Shown here: piece by piece, positions 9,713-20,158 of the stretch
Numbering within the stretch: position 1 is the stretch's first letter
Layout: each line of letters opens with the position of its first letter
DNA from: Limnomonas spitsbergensis
Lineage: Eukaryota > Chlorophyta > Chlorophyceae > Chlamydomonadales
Length of the DNA: 64,000 nucleotides
Assembly (NCBI GenBank): GCA_037349105.1
Contig: JAYJMM010000118.1
Span: forward strand, 3,037,501-3,101,500
Direction of reading: 5' to 3'
Translations under genes and position numbers: made by a program
Notes under the pieces: model-generated
Database searches by the model: none
The model's input: the letters and a program-made list of their open reading frames with translations, nothing else
Told to the model about the DNA's origin: nothing

Positions 9713-12353
9713 CTGCTCCGAATCCATCCTCCTCCTGGTAGTGACCTGCAGCTGTCCCTCCCACAGGAACGCAATGGCCAGGCTACCATCAACTTTGAGG
9801 CTGGCGCATGCAGGGTGGCACTGCAGCGCCGCAGCTTCATCGTGCAGCATATCTGCTGATGCTGCCGCTGATGTCACCGTTGCTACCCGGTGCCGCATGC
9901 TGCTGCTGAACACCGGTGCAACTTGCGAGGAAGCACCCAGGGTCCTGGACTTGCCGCTGAAATGAGTCCGGCTAGCAGGCAGCTGCAAAGCCCTGGCACT
10001 TATGTTGGACGGCATCTCGCCGAAGCGGACAAAAGGTGTGGCCACTACCGAGGCAGTGTCGGGGTGCAGCACCAGGCCACGGCACACAGCTGCCATCTCC
10101 GTCTGGGGCGGACCCTTGGCCTGCGCATAGCAGAAGGTATGCAGCCCAGTCGCAGCATCCACAGAGCGCTCCGCTGCCCCTGCCTCAACCAGCCCCATCA
10201 CCTCGCTGAGCACCAAATGGAAAGGAAGGCATCTGGCGGGGTGGCAGAGTGAGCTGTGCTGCGGCTGGCTGCCACTCGGCAAGCCGCTGGGGCTGCCAGA
10301 AGGCGCTGCTGAACCAGCGAGGGACATCATGCTGTCTCCCTGCTGTGCCGCATTGCTATCTGCCTGCCCGGCCCTGCAGGCCTCAATAAGCTGGCTTGCT
10401 GTCAGGAGGTCTCTGTTCCGCAATCGTCCCTTTAAAGCCTTCAGTGCTCCTGGTGAGTTTCCGGACAGCTTGTCCCAGCGCACACTGCACGGCTGCCAAA
10501 GTAAGTAGTTGCGTGGGAGGCATTCATACACAAGCCCAGTCGGAAGATCTTTATGATGGCCAAGCACATTTTGCCACTCTGTGCTCTGTCCGTCTATGTC
10601 GGCAGCAATCTGGCTAGGCGGTTGCCACTTGAGTAGCAGCTCCGTCATTCCCAGGATGTAGGGGGCTGACTTGGGTGTGAAGGCCAGACCATCTGTGGGA
10701 TAGGGACAGCCTGCCCGGGAGGCCTCCAGCTGTGTAAGCACAAGGCTGCTGACATCATGGTGTGCCTTGCGTAACACCACGACGGAATCGCGGCCGGCTG
10801 GAGGGGCCTGCTGCTTCCTGCTGAGAGGGCGGGGCACTGCCGCGTTTCCTCCGCTGACTGCTGCCGGCTGAGGGATGGCAGCAAGGGCTGCCTAGGCCAG
10901 CAAGCTGTAGCTCTCCGCCTCCTCCAGGTCCAGCAGCGTTCCCATGAGGTCCAGCCTACGGTCAAGAGGCAGGTGCCAGCAGCGCCTTGTCCCCACCGCT
11001 AGGGCGTCAAAGGCCAGGAAGAAGCCACGGCGCTGCTCAGGGTGTGCATCCGGGCCAATCCACACCAGCTCGCCATCAAGAAGCGTGCCAGGGGGCAGTG
11101 GTGGCCTCTGCATGGGTGCGCCGGGGCTGGACAGGGTTACTGTTGCTGCTGAGCGGCCTTCTCCGCAGAGGGGGTGCGCGTACAGGGCACCAGTCCTTGT
11201 CATGAAGAAAGGTTGCCCATGAGCCGACACGATGAGTAAGCAGCGAGAACCGTCGCATTTGCGGGACACAGCGTAGCGGCCCGGGTAGGCAACCCACCGG
11301 GCGTCCTCCGCGCTGTTGACGGACTGTTGCGGCACCGGCAGGCAGGCGGGCAGGTTGCGCAGCCCTGCCGCAGCCGCAGCACTGCTGAGCACCCTCTGTT
11401 GCTCGACCTGGCAGGTCACAAGGCGGCTGGAGACAACTGATGCAATGGCGAAGGTGGCCAGGCCAGAGTCATGGCCCCACTTCTTAAGCCAAGAGGGCTG
11501 CTTGACGTCTGCCGCGTAGCCTATGGACGCCAGGGTGCCAGGGTGCGGACAGGGCTGCTGCAGGGAAGTTGCGGATGCTGAGGCAGGTGCAGCCCTCCGA
11601 AAAGAAAGCCGCTGCGTGGTGCCGGTGAAAATGTGCAGCTCTGACAGGACACCAAGGGAGGAGAAGAGCTCGATGAGTGGCCCAATGTTAGCGGCCCACT
11701 TCGGCTGCCGCTTGGACACCAGGCGCTCAGCATCCCTCTTGCTTCTCTCACTGCTTGTGTAAACGGCATTATTGGTCAGGCGATGCAGATCCTGCAGAGC
11801 TGCTCCAGGGAGAGCCTGGCTCGTCACATACAGCGCCTGAAGATAGATTACAGGGCATGGACGGATGGGTCATTACCTTAAAAACGAGTGCACTGTTTAT
11901 CATTTTGACATGCTGGGTTTCAAAGTGTACCACTTGCCATTCCCAGCTTGATGTCTAATTCTTTCAGGGTCTCCAGCAAACCGTGGGCGCCCTCCAGCTC
12001 CTTGACGCATTCAAGGAGCAGTTTCCCACTGCAGAGAATCAAACAAGTGACACAGCAGTAAATAAACTGTTCGTTGACATAAACGTTCTCAGGCAATGTA
12101 CGTACCCTTTGTTTTTCAGCCTCGTCAACTCATCCAGCAATATTTCTCTGGCCCTAACGTGCAGCCGGATCTTCTGGTCGCCTTCATCACAGTCGTCGAG
12201 CAGGCCTTCTTCACGAAGACGGGTTCCAACGCTCACAAACGCCGAATATTCGCCATCTGAATTGCTGAACAGATAGTTCCCGATACTGCTCTTGCCCGCA
12301 CCAGGAGCCCCGAAGAGTAAGACAACGTTGCCTGCCCCGGTGCTCGACGTCAT
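9713..12353 (-). CDS. Fusion protein: NMP-kinase-like domain + mRNA-capping guanylyltransferase + N-terminal half of RNA ligase (interrupted)
   Basis: Minus-strand exons are 12353-12106, 12028-11938 and 11836-9713. Residues about 1-185 resemble adenylate kinases: P-loop GAPGAGKS at 15-22, VSVGTRLREEGLL, then a SKRDAERLVSKR LID-like stretch, but ECVKE stands where DGFPR is expected. Next comes a capping-type guanylyltransferase: motif I KCDGSR (Lys about 306), LLDGELVW (III), FFLAFDALAVG (IIIa), DGLAFTP...LLKWQPP (IV-V, about 495-520) and an OB-fold with SVRWDKLSGNS (VI). A T4 Rnl1-type ligase then begins with CRGLVL and LKVDGSLAIAF (motif I, Lys about 794), TTRRRMDSEQ. The product would bind nucleotides, transfer GMP to RNA 5' ends and join RNA. 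Breaks: an in-frame TAG at 10894-10892 between motifs IIIa and IV with no good intron around it, and an inverted 3' half. Intron 2 uses a GC donor (ATG|GCAAGT). Function is inferred from motifs only. Confidence 0.8.
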
Positions 12354-12479
12354 TGTATTACAGAGTCAAGGCTTGATCAGTAACTCAAGATTTGTGGGTC
12401 ATGAAATTCTTATCCTCGCGCTCTCCGCATCGCACCATCCGGAGATTCACACGAGCCAGGGTTTCCTGGATTCACACCA

Positions 12480-13249
12480 GATTCACACTGACACTGCAAT
12501 TCCATGGATTCCGCCGGGGGCACCGAATTGGTGCCACCGAGGTGTGGAATAATACTCAAGGAATGATGGAGCATGTTCAGCCCCGCGGGGGGTGCAGGCA
12601 TGGAAACCCTTGCGGCCCGAGTGGCATCCCAGGAGGCCCGCCTTTTTGCGCCCCCACCTGCCCAGAGCAGATCTTATGCCACTGCCGTGACGAACTGTGG
12701 CCAACCTCACCGTCAGCAGTCCATGCGCCTGCCGCCACAGCCTCCGGCCAGACTTCCTCCACGGTGCTTTCCGGCCTCCATGCCTCAGCACTGCTCCTTC
12801 GTGCTGGTGGGATCCCACGAGGAGAGGCCCGGCCTGGTTGGACAGGGTGGCCCCCCGGCTGCAGTTGCAATTACTGCGCTCATCCAGGTGCCCCTCAGCC
12901 TGGCAGAGGGGATCCGTGTCGTTGATGCATTCCCCATTGGCAAGGTCCTGCCGACAGACTCCTCCCGCCGCTACCTCATTAGAGTGGAGAACCTGGCCCA
13001 GGCGGAGGCTTTGGTCCATGCTCGGTGCAAGCTGAAGGGAGTACAATTGGCCTTCCATGACTCTTTGAGTCCTGAGGAGCGTGCCACCCACGGGGCTTTA
13101 AAAGTGTAAAGCCTACTTTCTTGCAGGCTGATAGGCTGGGCTTTGCAGCCCAGTTCCACAGGGCCAGGCTGGTGGTCACCAACATGGTGCCAAGGGGAAG
13201 TTCAACGACTGCCTTTAGGTGCCAGCTGCTCCCCGGGAGGCATCCCTAA
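12480..13249 (+). mobile_element. LINE ORF1-like protein (L1 ORF1p type), frameshifted
   Basis: The frame from 12573 begins with a Pro/Gln-rich N terminus. It then has AFPIGKVLPTDSSRRYLIRV, AQAEALVHARCKLKGVQL and AFHDSLSPEERATHGAL, the layout of an L1-type ORF1 protein (RRM-like domain, then a C-terminal domain with a D/S-LSPEER-type segment). It stops at 13107, but FLQADRLGFAAQFHRARLVV and TNMVPRGSS continue in another frame up to about 13249, so a frameshift near 13095 has broken it. These proteins coat element RNA and act as nucleic-acid chaperones. No reverse transcriptase follows. Confidence 0.65.
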
Positions 13250-13589
13250 ATGCTTTGAATTTGCACTTGGACCTTGAAGTCGCTGTACCCCTCCTTGACC
13301 CCTATGTGACTTAGTCCCTGGCTGTGGGTGTGCTTGTCCTGTTTGCTGTTTTTGCTTGGTGTTGTGCGGGCCTAGGGGTAGTGTGGGCCTTTAGGTTGGC
13401 TGCTAGGTTGTGAGTTGTGTCTTTGTGGGTGGGGGGGGTATGCCTTCAGATTTTTCTCTGCCCTTTGCCCTCTTAGTGTCCAGACAGCTCCCTTTCTGGC
13501 TTCCTGTCAGCTCTTGTCTCCTTCTGTGGGTTGGGTATCATGTTTACGGTTTTGGTGGAGACGTTTGCAGCAGCTTTCGGGTGGGATTC

Positions 13590-13860
13590 TGGTGTTGGTG
13601 TGCTGTAGCTAGACGGGTGTCGTGGCGGGGTATCAGATTGTTTAGACCTTAATCGAACTTTTACACAAGTTATTACGGCCATGTGAGTAGTTGAGTACTT
13701 GTTGGCCATGTGCCTATATCCTGTTCCTGCTCACCTGTCGACGAGGGCCCCTTCTGTACCCGGGCTGTTTTTTTGTGTTCGCGTCTCAGGTTTCTAGGGT
13801 TGGGCGGCCAGTCTCACATCTTGTTAAGTCCGAGCAAAAGAAAAGAACAGCAAATACTAT
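13590..13860 (+). mobile_element. LINE 3' end, family B
   Basis: This stretch matches 62660-62900 in order: GCTAGACGGGTGTCGTGGCG, CCTGTTCCTGCTC, GACGAGGGCCCCTTC, GGGCTGTTTTTT, then GTCTCAGGTTTCTAGGGTTG and CTTGTTAAGTCC-AGCAAAA. Both copies turn A-rich and diverge there, which marks the 3' end. It may be the 3' UTR of the ORF1-bearing element immediately upstream. Confidence 0.65.
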
Positions 13861-13869
13861 TGGACAGCA

Positions 13870-14856
13870 CCTGTAGGGTTAAAACCCCGGCCCGGTTCGC
13901 CAAGCAGACTTGCACTCGGTACAGCTGTTTTACGGCTGTGTAAGCCAGATAGCCTGTTGCATCCATGATCCACCAGATCGTCCAGGTCAAAGTCTTAGAA
14001 GTTACCACGAGCAATATTCTGATATAGGGTGCGGGATGCGTGCGGATGACCATAGCTAATGTGAGTGTTCTTCAGGATAATTTTATTTGCACTGAAATCT
14101 TGTATACGGTGGGCAGAAAATGGTTTATGGGAGAGTGGCCGCAGGCTCCTACAAATGTCCGGAATCCAGGATTTCTCTCATTCAATTCATCACATCACCG
14201 GTACCCTGCGTTGATTTTGAAAAAATACTCATTGGTACTCATGGCATGAGGAGAACCCTGGCAATACTGTGGACCGTCTAAAATATACACTGCCAGGGAT
14301 AGTGTATGTGGGCTACGTCTTCTCCCAACATCTCCCCTCCGTCACCATTCCTTTCCTCTCGGATAAATCAGCTATCCTGGAAAAGAGCTGAAGATCCCAC
14401 CCCCCTTCAAATCCAGAATCCACAAAACAACTTTGTCACTCGGTTACGTGTGCTAATTCTTGGACGATTTGTCCCGGTCTGCACATCAGGATGTTCAGCA
14501 ATTTGTTACACAGGCTTCACTATACTCTTAACCCTTGAGCTCATGGAATTATACAAATTATGGAGCATATAAGAGGGTACATAGGCAGTTGGTTCCTACT
14601 TTCTGCGCCCAGCTGCCACCATGTGGAGCCTTACCCGACCCGTGGGTTTTACGTGCCAAGCAAAAACTGTCAATTCTGGCCACCCTATTATATATAAGGA
14701 GGAAACAGGGGAAAACCGGGCAGTCAAGGGAAAGCTTGGGGTTAAGCCACATGGAAGATGGCTGGTTTCAAGGCCGGACAGATATTTCTCTTGCAGCCAT
14801 TCGATTGGTGCCATAACTTGTGGTTGGTACAATGTGCGTGTTCACCTAATTTCTCC
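13870..14856. other. Gene-free stretch
   Basis: No conserved coding frame or structural RNA was recognised. The right edge is the left target-site duplication of the element at 14857. Confidence 0.45.
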
Positions 14857-14949
14857 AATTACCCTTTCTTTTCTTCCAACGGGACAGTTGGGCGTTCTCG
14901 CGGCTGAGCCTTTTTGAGCAGATAGAGCCCAGAGGTGTTATGTCATTGA
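14857..14949 (+). mobile_element. Family A LINE 3' end, 93 bp, with target-site duplication
   Basis: A CT-rich start, then the family tail (GGGCG...CGGCTGAGCC, AGAGCCCAGAGGTG, ending GTCATTGA). CCTAATTTCTCC (14845-14856) and CCTAATTCCTCC (14950-14961) flank it, 11 of 12 identical. This is a strongly 5'-truncated insertion. Confidence 0.8.
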
Positions 14950-15220
14950 CCTAATTCCTCCAAGCTATTTAACGGCCACTCTTCACTCTCACTGCAACAC
15001 ACGTTATTCTGGGGGGGAAATAACAGTGTGCGGGGCTGCAGTCTGATTATATCTTGAGGGCTCAGTCAGGCAGGATGACCATCGCTGAGCATAATTGCAG
15101 TCGGCTCGCGACAGAAGACATTGTTATTTAGGAATAAGTAGGATTACGTGCCAGCCACTCACCTTCAATATTTTTAGTTATAACCCCAAACAGTTCAGCC
15201 ATTAAGCAACAACGAAAGAG

Positions 15221-15400
15221 TCAATGACGTCACACCTCTGGGCCCTGCTCGAAAAGGCTCGGCCGCGTGGGCGCCTAAATAAAGGTTCGGGAGGAAAGAA
15301 TGAAACAAACACAAGGTGGCAGGAAGAATAAGGAAACGTGGGAAATAAAGTGAAGGGGCAGACCAAAATGAAAGGCTGGAAAAGAAAGACAAAGGAGGCT
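15221..15400 (-). mobile_element. Family A LINE 3' end, antisense, upstream of HIR gene 1
   Basis: It reads TCAATGACGTCACACCTCTG, GGGCCCTGCTCGAAAAGGCT, CGGCCGCGTGGGCGCC, then the purine-rich complement of the CT-rich 3' UTR. The copy at 20841 has the same order. The 5' truncation point is unclear (about 15400). It ends about 130 bp before the start codon of HIR gene 1, so it may sit in that gene's promoter or 5' UTR. Confidence 0.7.
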
Positions 15401-15529
15401 GTTGAGAGCGATTGGGAGCGGTGGTTGAGAGGCAGGCCAAGGCAGGCCCGCCTAAACTATCCTCGGAGCTGCACGCGTCCTATGCAATTCAACCATCCCT
15501 ACCGTCTGAAACAAACCTAATTCATCACC

Positions 15530-18500
15530 ATGAGTTGCCTTCAATGCTATGTCTGCCCCAGCGAGGGATCCGCTGCTATCATCGAGACATGCGGTAAATT
15601 CGACAGTACTGCTATGGCTGGTTGCCACTGCGTCTGTTGTTGCTTGGGACAGGTGCGCTCAAATCAGCACATGAAGGAGCATTGCTCCAATGTGCATGTA
15701 CCAATGCATGAGGCAAAAAAATCGATGCATGGGTCACAACGGAACGTGAGGCCTTTGACACGCGTAATGGCGCCGTGTAATGGTTGGCAGCTCCATAAAC
15801 AAGCCCCCCCCCCCTTGATCAGCAGTGTGATTTCGATATAAATCCAACCACAATAAGAGACAATAGGGTCTGTTCGCCAGGAGTTTTGGCCCTGTTGACG
15901 CCATTCTCACCTCGCTGCAGGCTGTGGCTGGCACACTCAGCTTGCGTGTACAGCAGCTGGATGTCAAATGCGAGACAAAGACCAAGGTGGAAATAACTCG
16001 TCTGCTGCTCAGAAAACCAGAGATCCATGCGAATCAGATACTGGAATCAGGGGGATCAGAATGGCATATTGATGAATGATGGCATGCTGACGCACCATGA
16101 TTTCAAAATCCTGTTTCCGAATTTCATTTCGAAGAACCTGACGCATCCTCTGTTGTTCTGTTTGCATGCAGGACAACGTTTTTGTGAATATGGTCATATC
16201 GGTTCAGTACCAGGTGTGATGGGGAGAGATTTGAGGAGGCTCTGCAAAGCCCTAGCTATCTTGCAACTCATGCCTGCCATGTGCTGAGAGAGAGGATTTA
16301 TCCACCAACTTCTCCCTGGAAAAGTGTGGCTGCTTTCATGAGACCTGCAGATTTTTTTACTTTAACGTGCTGGCTACCTTCTGTAGTTATCTACTGGTAT
16401 GGCCCAAGTCCTGTATATATCTTTTGTATTGAGGCGAATTTGCTGTATGATGCCATTGTACAAGCTGTATGGAAGCTTATCTAGAAAGCACAGTTGCTCA
16501 TATGCGCTGAAGTCCTCTATTCATGACTTTAATTCTGTCAAAGAGGGCCCTTACGAGGACGCAAGGATGTCCAACAGCCATGACAGGCTTTGCCGATAGT
16601 TGTTTGTGCACACAAACTTGATATGTTTGTCAACTGTGATTTCAGGTCCAGAAGGACTCTGTCTACGACGCCTTCTACAAGCTGACAGACACAAGGGCTC
16701 AGATCAGCTCCTACGTCTTTGACGTGGTTCGTGCGACTGTCCCCAAAATGAATCTGGTGGGTCGAAATTACTTTCCTTCTACAATTCACAGAGCTACCCG
16801 GAGTTGTCATTTCTGTCAACTGGCCTATCATGGACGACTTGGACGTGTTGGCACATTATTTTAAATTTGTCGATTGTTTTCCTACCGTCTGAGCCTATCC
16901 TGCAACATTTCATTAACATGACTGGTAGGCAAATTTTAGCCATGTCGCCATGTTCAAATTTGCTCTTGATTTCCGCCCCACTTCCTCGGCATGCGCCACC
17001 CTCAACCTGAATCCTGGACACCTGTTTTTTTAATTCCACCTTCTTCTTAGTCATCGCTCATCAGGCTCGTCAATCTCCATGAAACACACAATTTCATATA
17101 ATATACAACATTGCACTTCATTGAATTCCTCAGCCTCAGTTTGTCCAGGCATTCTTTCCGTTTTTACATCTTGAACATCCAGGCAGCAGAAAGGGCCATT
17201 CCTCAGCATTCACATTTGAATATGGCCCTACTGCAAGTGTGGTGCCTGGCTTCAGCTGTGCACCTGCTTTGCCTGATAAACTGCACCCTGTCCATGGTAG
17301 TTAGGAGCTCATTCTGGTCCGCTGCCCCTACCTGCCCCAGGATGATGTGTTTGAAGCAAAGGAGGAGATTGCTAGCACCATCAAGCAGGAGCTGACCAAG
17401 TCAATGGCAGGTGTGTACTTCTTTGGTTAAAGAAAGCTTAATATCTCACGAATGAAGTTCACGCAAGGGGGGTGGGCAGCTTAGACCTCATGTCAACTGT
17501 CCCATATGCATATCAGGGAGGCAGAAGTCCGAAATCTCTTGATATCTCAAGCTATCTCAAGCTGCCCTTGCCCCCAAAGTATGTATGCTTGATGAGATCT
17601 CAAGCTGTCCCCTGCCCCAGCATTGAAAAGTGTCATAAGCACATCCTTACCCCTCCCACGTGCTCATCAGGTTACGGTTTCCTCATTCTACATGCGCTTG
17701 TCACTGACATTGAACCAGCACCTAAGGTCAAGGAGGTAAGATGCTTGTTAGGCTATACAGGCAGGGAACTTAAACAAGGTTCACGTTTTCGCATTTTTTA
17801 ACACCATGTGTTTCAAGAATGCAACCAAGGGAGTGATTCAGGTACCGGTCCTATTGCTAGAAATATCTGCCCGGAGTTGATGAGGTAGGGTTTATTTGGG
17901 CCTGTGTCCATCCGTGTCTTCTTAGCTATTTCCAGGACTTTTTGTCGTGATTAACTCATGATTCTGCCTGCCACGTGTTTATTTTCCACACAGGCCATGA
18001 ATGAGATCAATGCTGCGAAGCGCCTGCGATTGGCTGCAGTGGAGAAGGCTGAGGCTTACAAGGTGGGCGCAGGGTTGTATCATCAGGGTTGTATCATCTG
18101 TGCGCTTGCCGTTCAGTGAAAATGACCTTTGCTAGCTTTCATAGTAGTGGATATGTTCAGTACATGTGACACAGCACTGCATTTTAATTATCAATAATTG
18201 GGTTTTAGATGAAGGTTAGTAAGATGCTGCAGATAGCATCAGATATGGCAGGGCCACGTCAGGCCAATAAACTGCTAGCCTCTTATGGATAGATTACTAT
18301 GATACTCACTACTATATACCACCCCGTTCGAAATCAGTCCCAGTAGCAGCAGCTGCTGACAATTACCGCCACCTCACTGGTTAGTACTCCTGCTCTCTTC
18401 TTTCGCTGTTCCGTACTTCCGTTAATGTGAAAGCAAGAGTAAGCCCACTCTATGACACACGGACAGTCAACAACTCTTTCCTCCCCTGACATGTGCTGTG

Positions 18501-19933
18501 GCTGCTCAGTTGACCACGGTCAAGGCGGCTGAGGCTGAATCCGAGTCCAAGTTCTTGCAGGGCCAGGGTATGGCCAGGCAGAGGCAGGTGAGTCAAGGAA
18601 GAGTACATTGGAAGTGTCTGCGAATATCTCTGCATTAGAAAGTATGGCCTGTTATTAGGCCTCCAGGCTCAATCTAGCTGGTGCCGATTGTGTTCCCCTG
18701 CCCTTGCCCTAACAGGCCATCATTGCCGGCCTCCGTGAATCAGTCAAGGACTTCACTGCTCAAGATGGAGTCCAAGATATCTCGTGAGTGGCGACTGTTG
18801 CTCTGGTAGCGCAGACAGACATCTCGCCCGTCCTTTAAGACGTTTCATGGGAACAAGTGCCATTCAATATACTGTGGTATTTCTGTCGGAAGGCCTCGCC
18901 TGCTGTGAGAGCACAGTGTGAAATGCCTCCTGGATCAGTGTATGAAAACAATCAGCTCTGACCTAATGTCGAGCTCTTTGTATGTCTCGAGAAGTGGTTG
19001 AAGCCAACCAGCGTGCAGCCTCTCCTTATGAGCAGAACGGATGCACATGCTGTCTAATTTGCCATATCTAGTGATTAGCCTGCTTTTTCTTTATCTCAAT
19101 GCTTGGACCTCCCTCTCTGCTCTTCCACATATCCTCTTGTTTTCACGCATTCTGCCCCCTTCTGTTCCCATTTTTCATTAGGTCTAAGGATGTGCTGGAG
19201 CTCATGCTGATCACCCAGGTAAAAGGCAACCCTAATCTAAGGTTTAATTGAACCATTTGGCCAAGTGCACAAGAATTATGTTTCGACACTTCAAATTACA
19301 GGCTCATCAGATCACTTTTGTTTGATGCATATGATGCCTTAAATATACCTGTCCTCATGTTGGCCGCCAATGGATTCTGCTCAGAGATTTGTTGTCAGCC
19401 GGACCTCATCTGCTGCATCTGCCTGTTGCATGCAGCCCCTCTCCCACCTCCAAACATTGCCAGTCTGTGATTAATTTCCCTGAGAATGCACCTTGACATA
19501 CGCACTCCCATGTTGATTGTGCCAACAGTACTTCGACATGCTGAGGGATATCGGCAGCTCCAACCGCTCCTCAACCCTCTTCTTGCCTCACTCCCCGGCC
19601 GGCATTGCTGACATCAGCTCGCAGATCAGGTGTGGATTTGTTACCAAGGCGCTTGTATCAGTTTCATTTGAGGTCTCAAGGGACTCCCATAAGGAAGGCT
19701 GGTGTCATATTTGCTTCTCGTTTTATTTATGCCCCCTATCTGTCCCTGTCTGAGATGCTGCCCAATACTCTTTCTGGCATTCTGTTATTATCTTATGATG
19801 CACAGTGCTTGAGAATCAAGTGAAGCCCAGCACCGCTGCAGAGCACTGAGGAAGCTGTGGCTGAGACGCATGTACGGCCTACTTTTTCTCTCGCAGGAAT
19901 GCGATGCTGCAAGGGAACGCAGTTGAGAAGTAA
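15530..19933 (+). CDS. Hypersensitive-induced-reaction (HIR) protein, SPFH/prohibitin family, copy 1
   Basis: Twelve exons: 15530-15652, 15921-15986, 16172-16213, 16646-16756, 17341-17410, 17671-17735, 17994-18062, 18510-18587, 18716-18783, 19182-19218, 19529-19629 and 19897-19933 (TAA). All phases agree and give 288 residues, the usual HIR length. Family landmarks in order: AIIETCGKFD, GTLSLRVQQLDVKCETKTK, DNVFVNMVISVQYQ, DAFYKLTD, SYVFDVVRATVPKMNL, DDVFEAKEEI, VTDIEPAPKVKEAMNEINAA, KRLRLAAVEKAEA, ESESKFLQGQGMARQRQAI, DVLELMLITQYFDMLRDIG and STLFLPHSPAG. HIR proteins sit on the inner face of the plasma membrane in microdomain scaffolds and in plants are linked to defence and ion-channel regulation. 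The N terminus is Cys-rich (MSCLQCYVC and CHCVCCCLG), suggesting S-acylation; the Gly-2 of plant HIRs is missing. It is paralogous to the gene at 23753-28362. Confidence 0.95.
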
Positions 19934-20094
19934 CCTGCTCATGGGCTGGGGGCTCAGGGGCCAAGCCCAGGCTTCGTTATGGTCATGGGAGCCTTTTGTA
20001 GTTCATCATGGTCACGACGTTCTCGCCAACGAAGCCTTTGGAAATAGCCCGTTGACTGATGTACCGCTGTATTAGCGCGAAATGCCTGTGTATA

Positions 20095-20148
20095 CGAAGC
20101 CCACGCGGCCGAGCCTTTGAGGAGGGCCCAGAGGTGTAAGGTCATTGA
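20095..20148 (+). mobile_element. Family A LINE 3' end, only 54 bp, with exact target-site duplication
   Basis: It contains CCCACGCGGCCGAGCC, GGGCCCAGAGGTGTAAGG and ends TCATTGA. CCTGTGTATA is repeated exactly at 20085-20094 and 20149-20158. The insertion consists of little more than the element's 3' tail and fixes the true 3' terminus of the family. Confidence 0.85.
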
Positions 20149-20158
20149 CCTGTGTATA

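Noticed and set aside
8982..9713. Natural trans-splicing between the two ligase halves
   Set aside because: The halves are phase-compatible, but no trans-splicing signal was seen. An inversion or assembly error is the simpler explanation, and the TAG also points to decay.
8982..9965. A complete plus-strand gene of 329 codons
   Set aside because: Only the part to about 9570-9600 has ligase motifs. The rest is antisense to the minus-strand exon, and ligase motif I is not on this strand.
12573..13109. A cellular RNA-binding protein gene
   Set aside because: The C-terminal pattern fits L1-type ORF1 proteins, the frame is broken, and a repeat-family 3' end follows.
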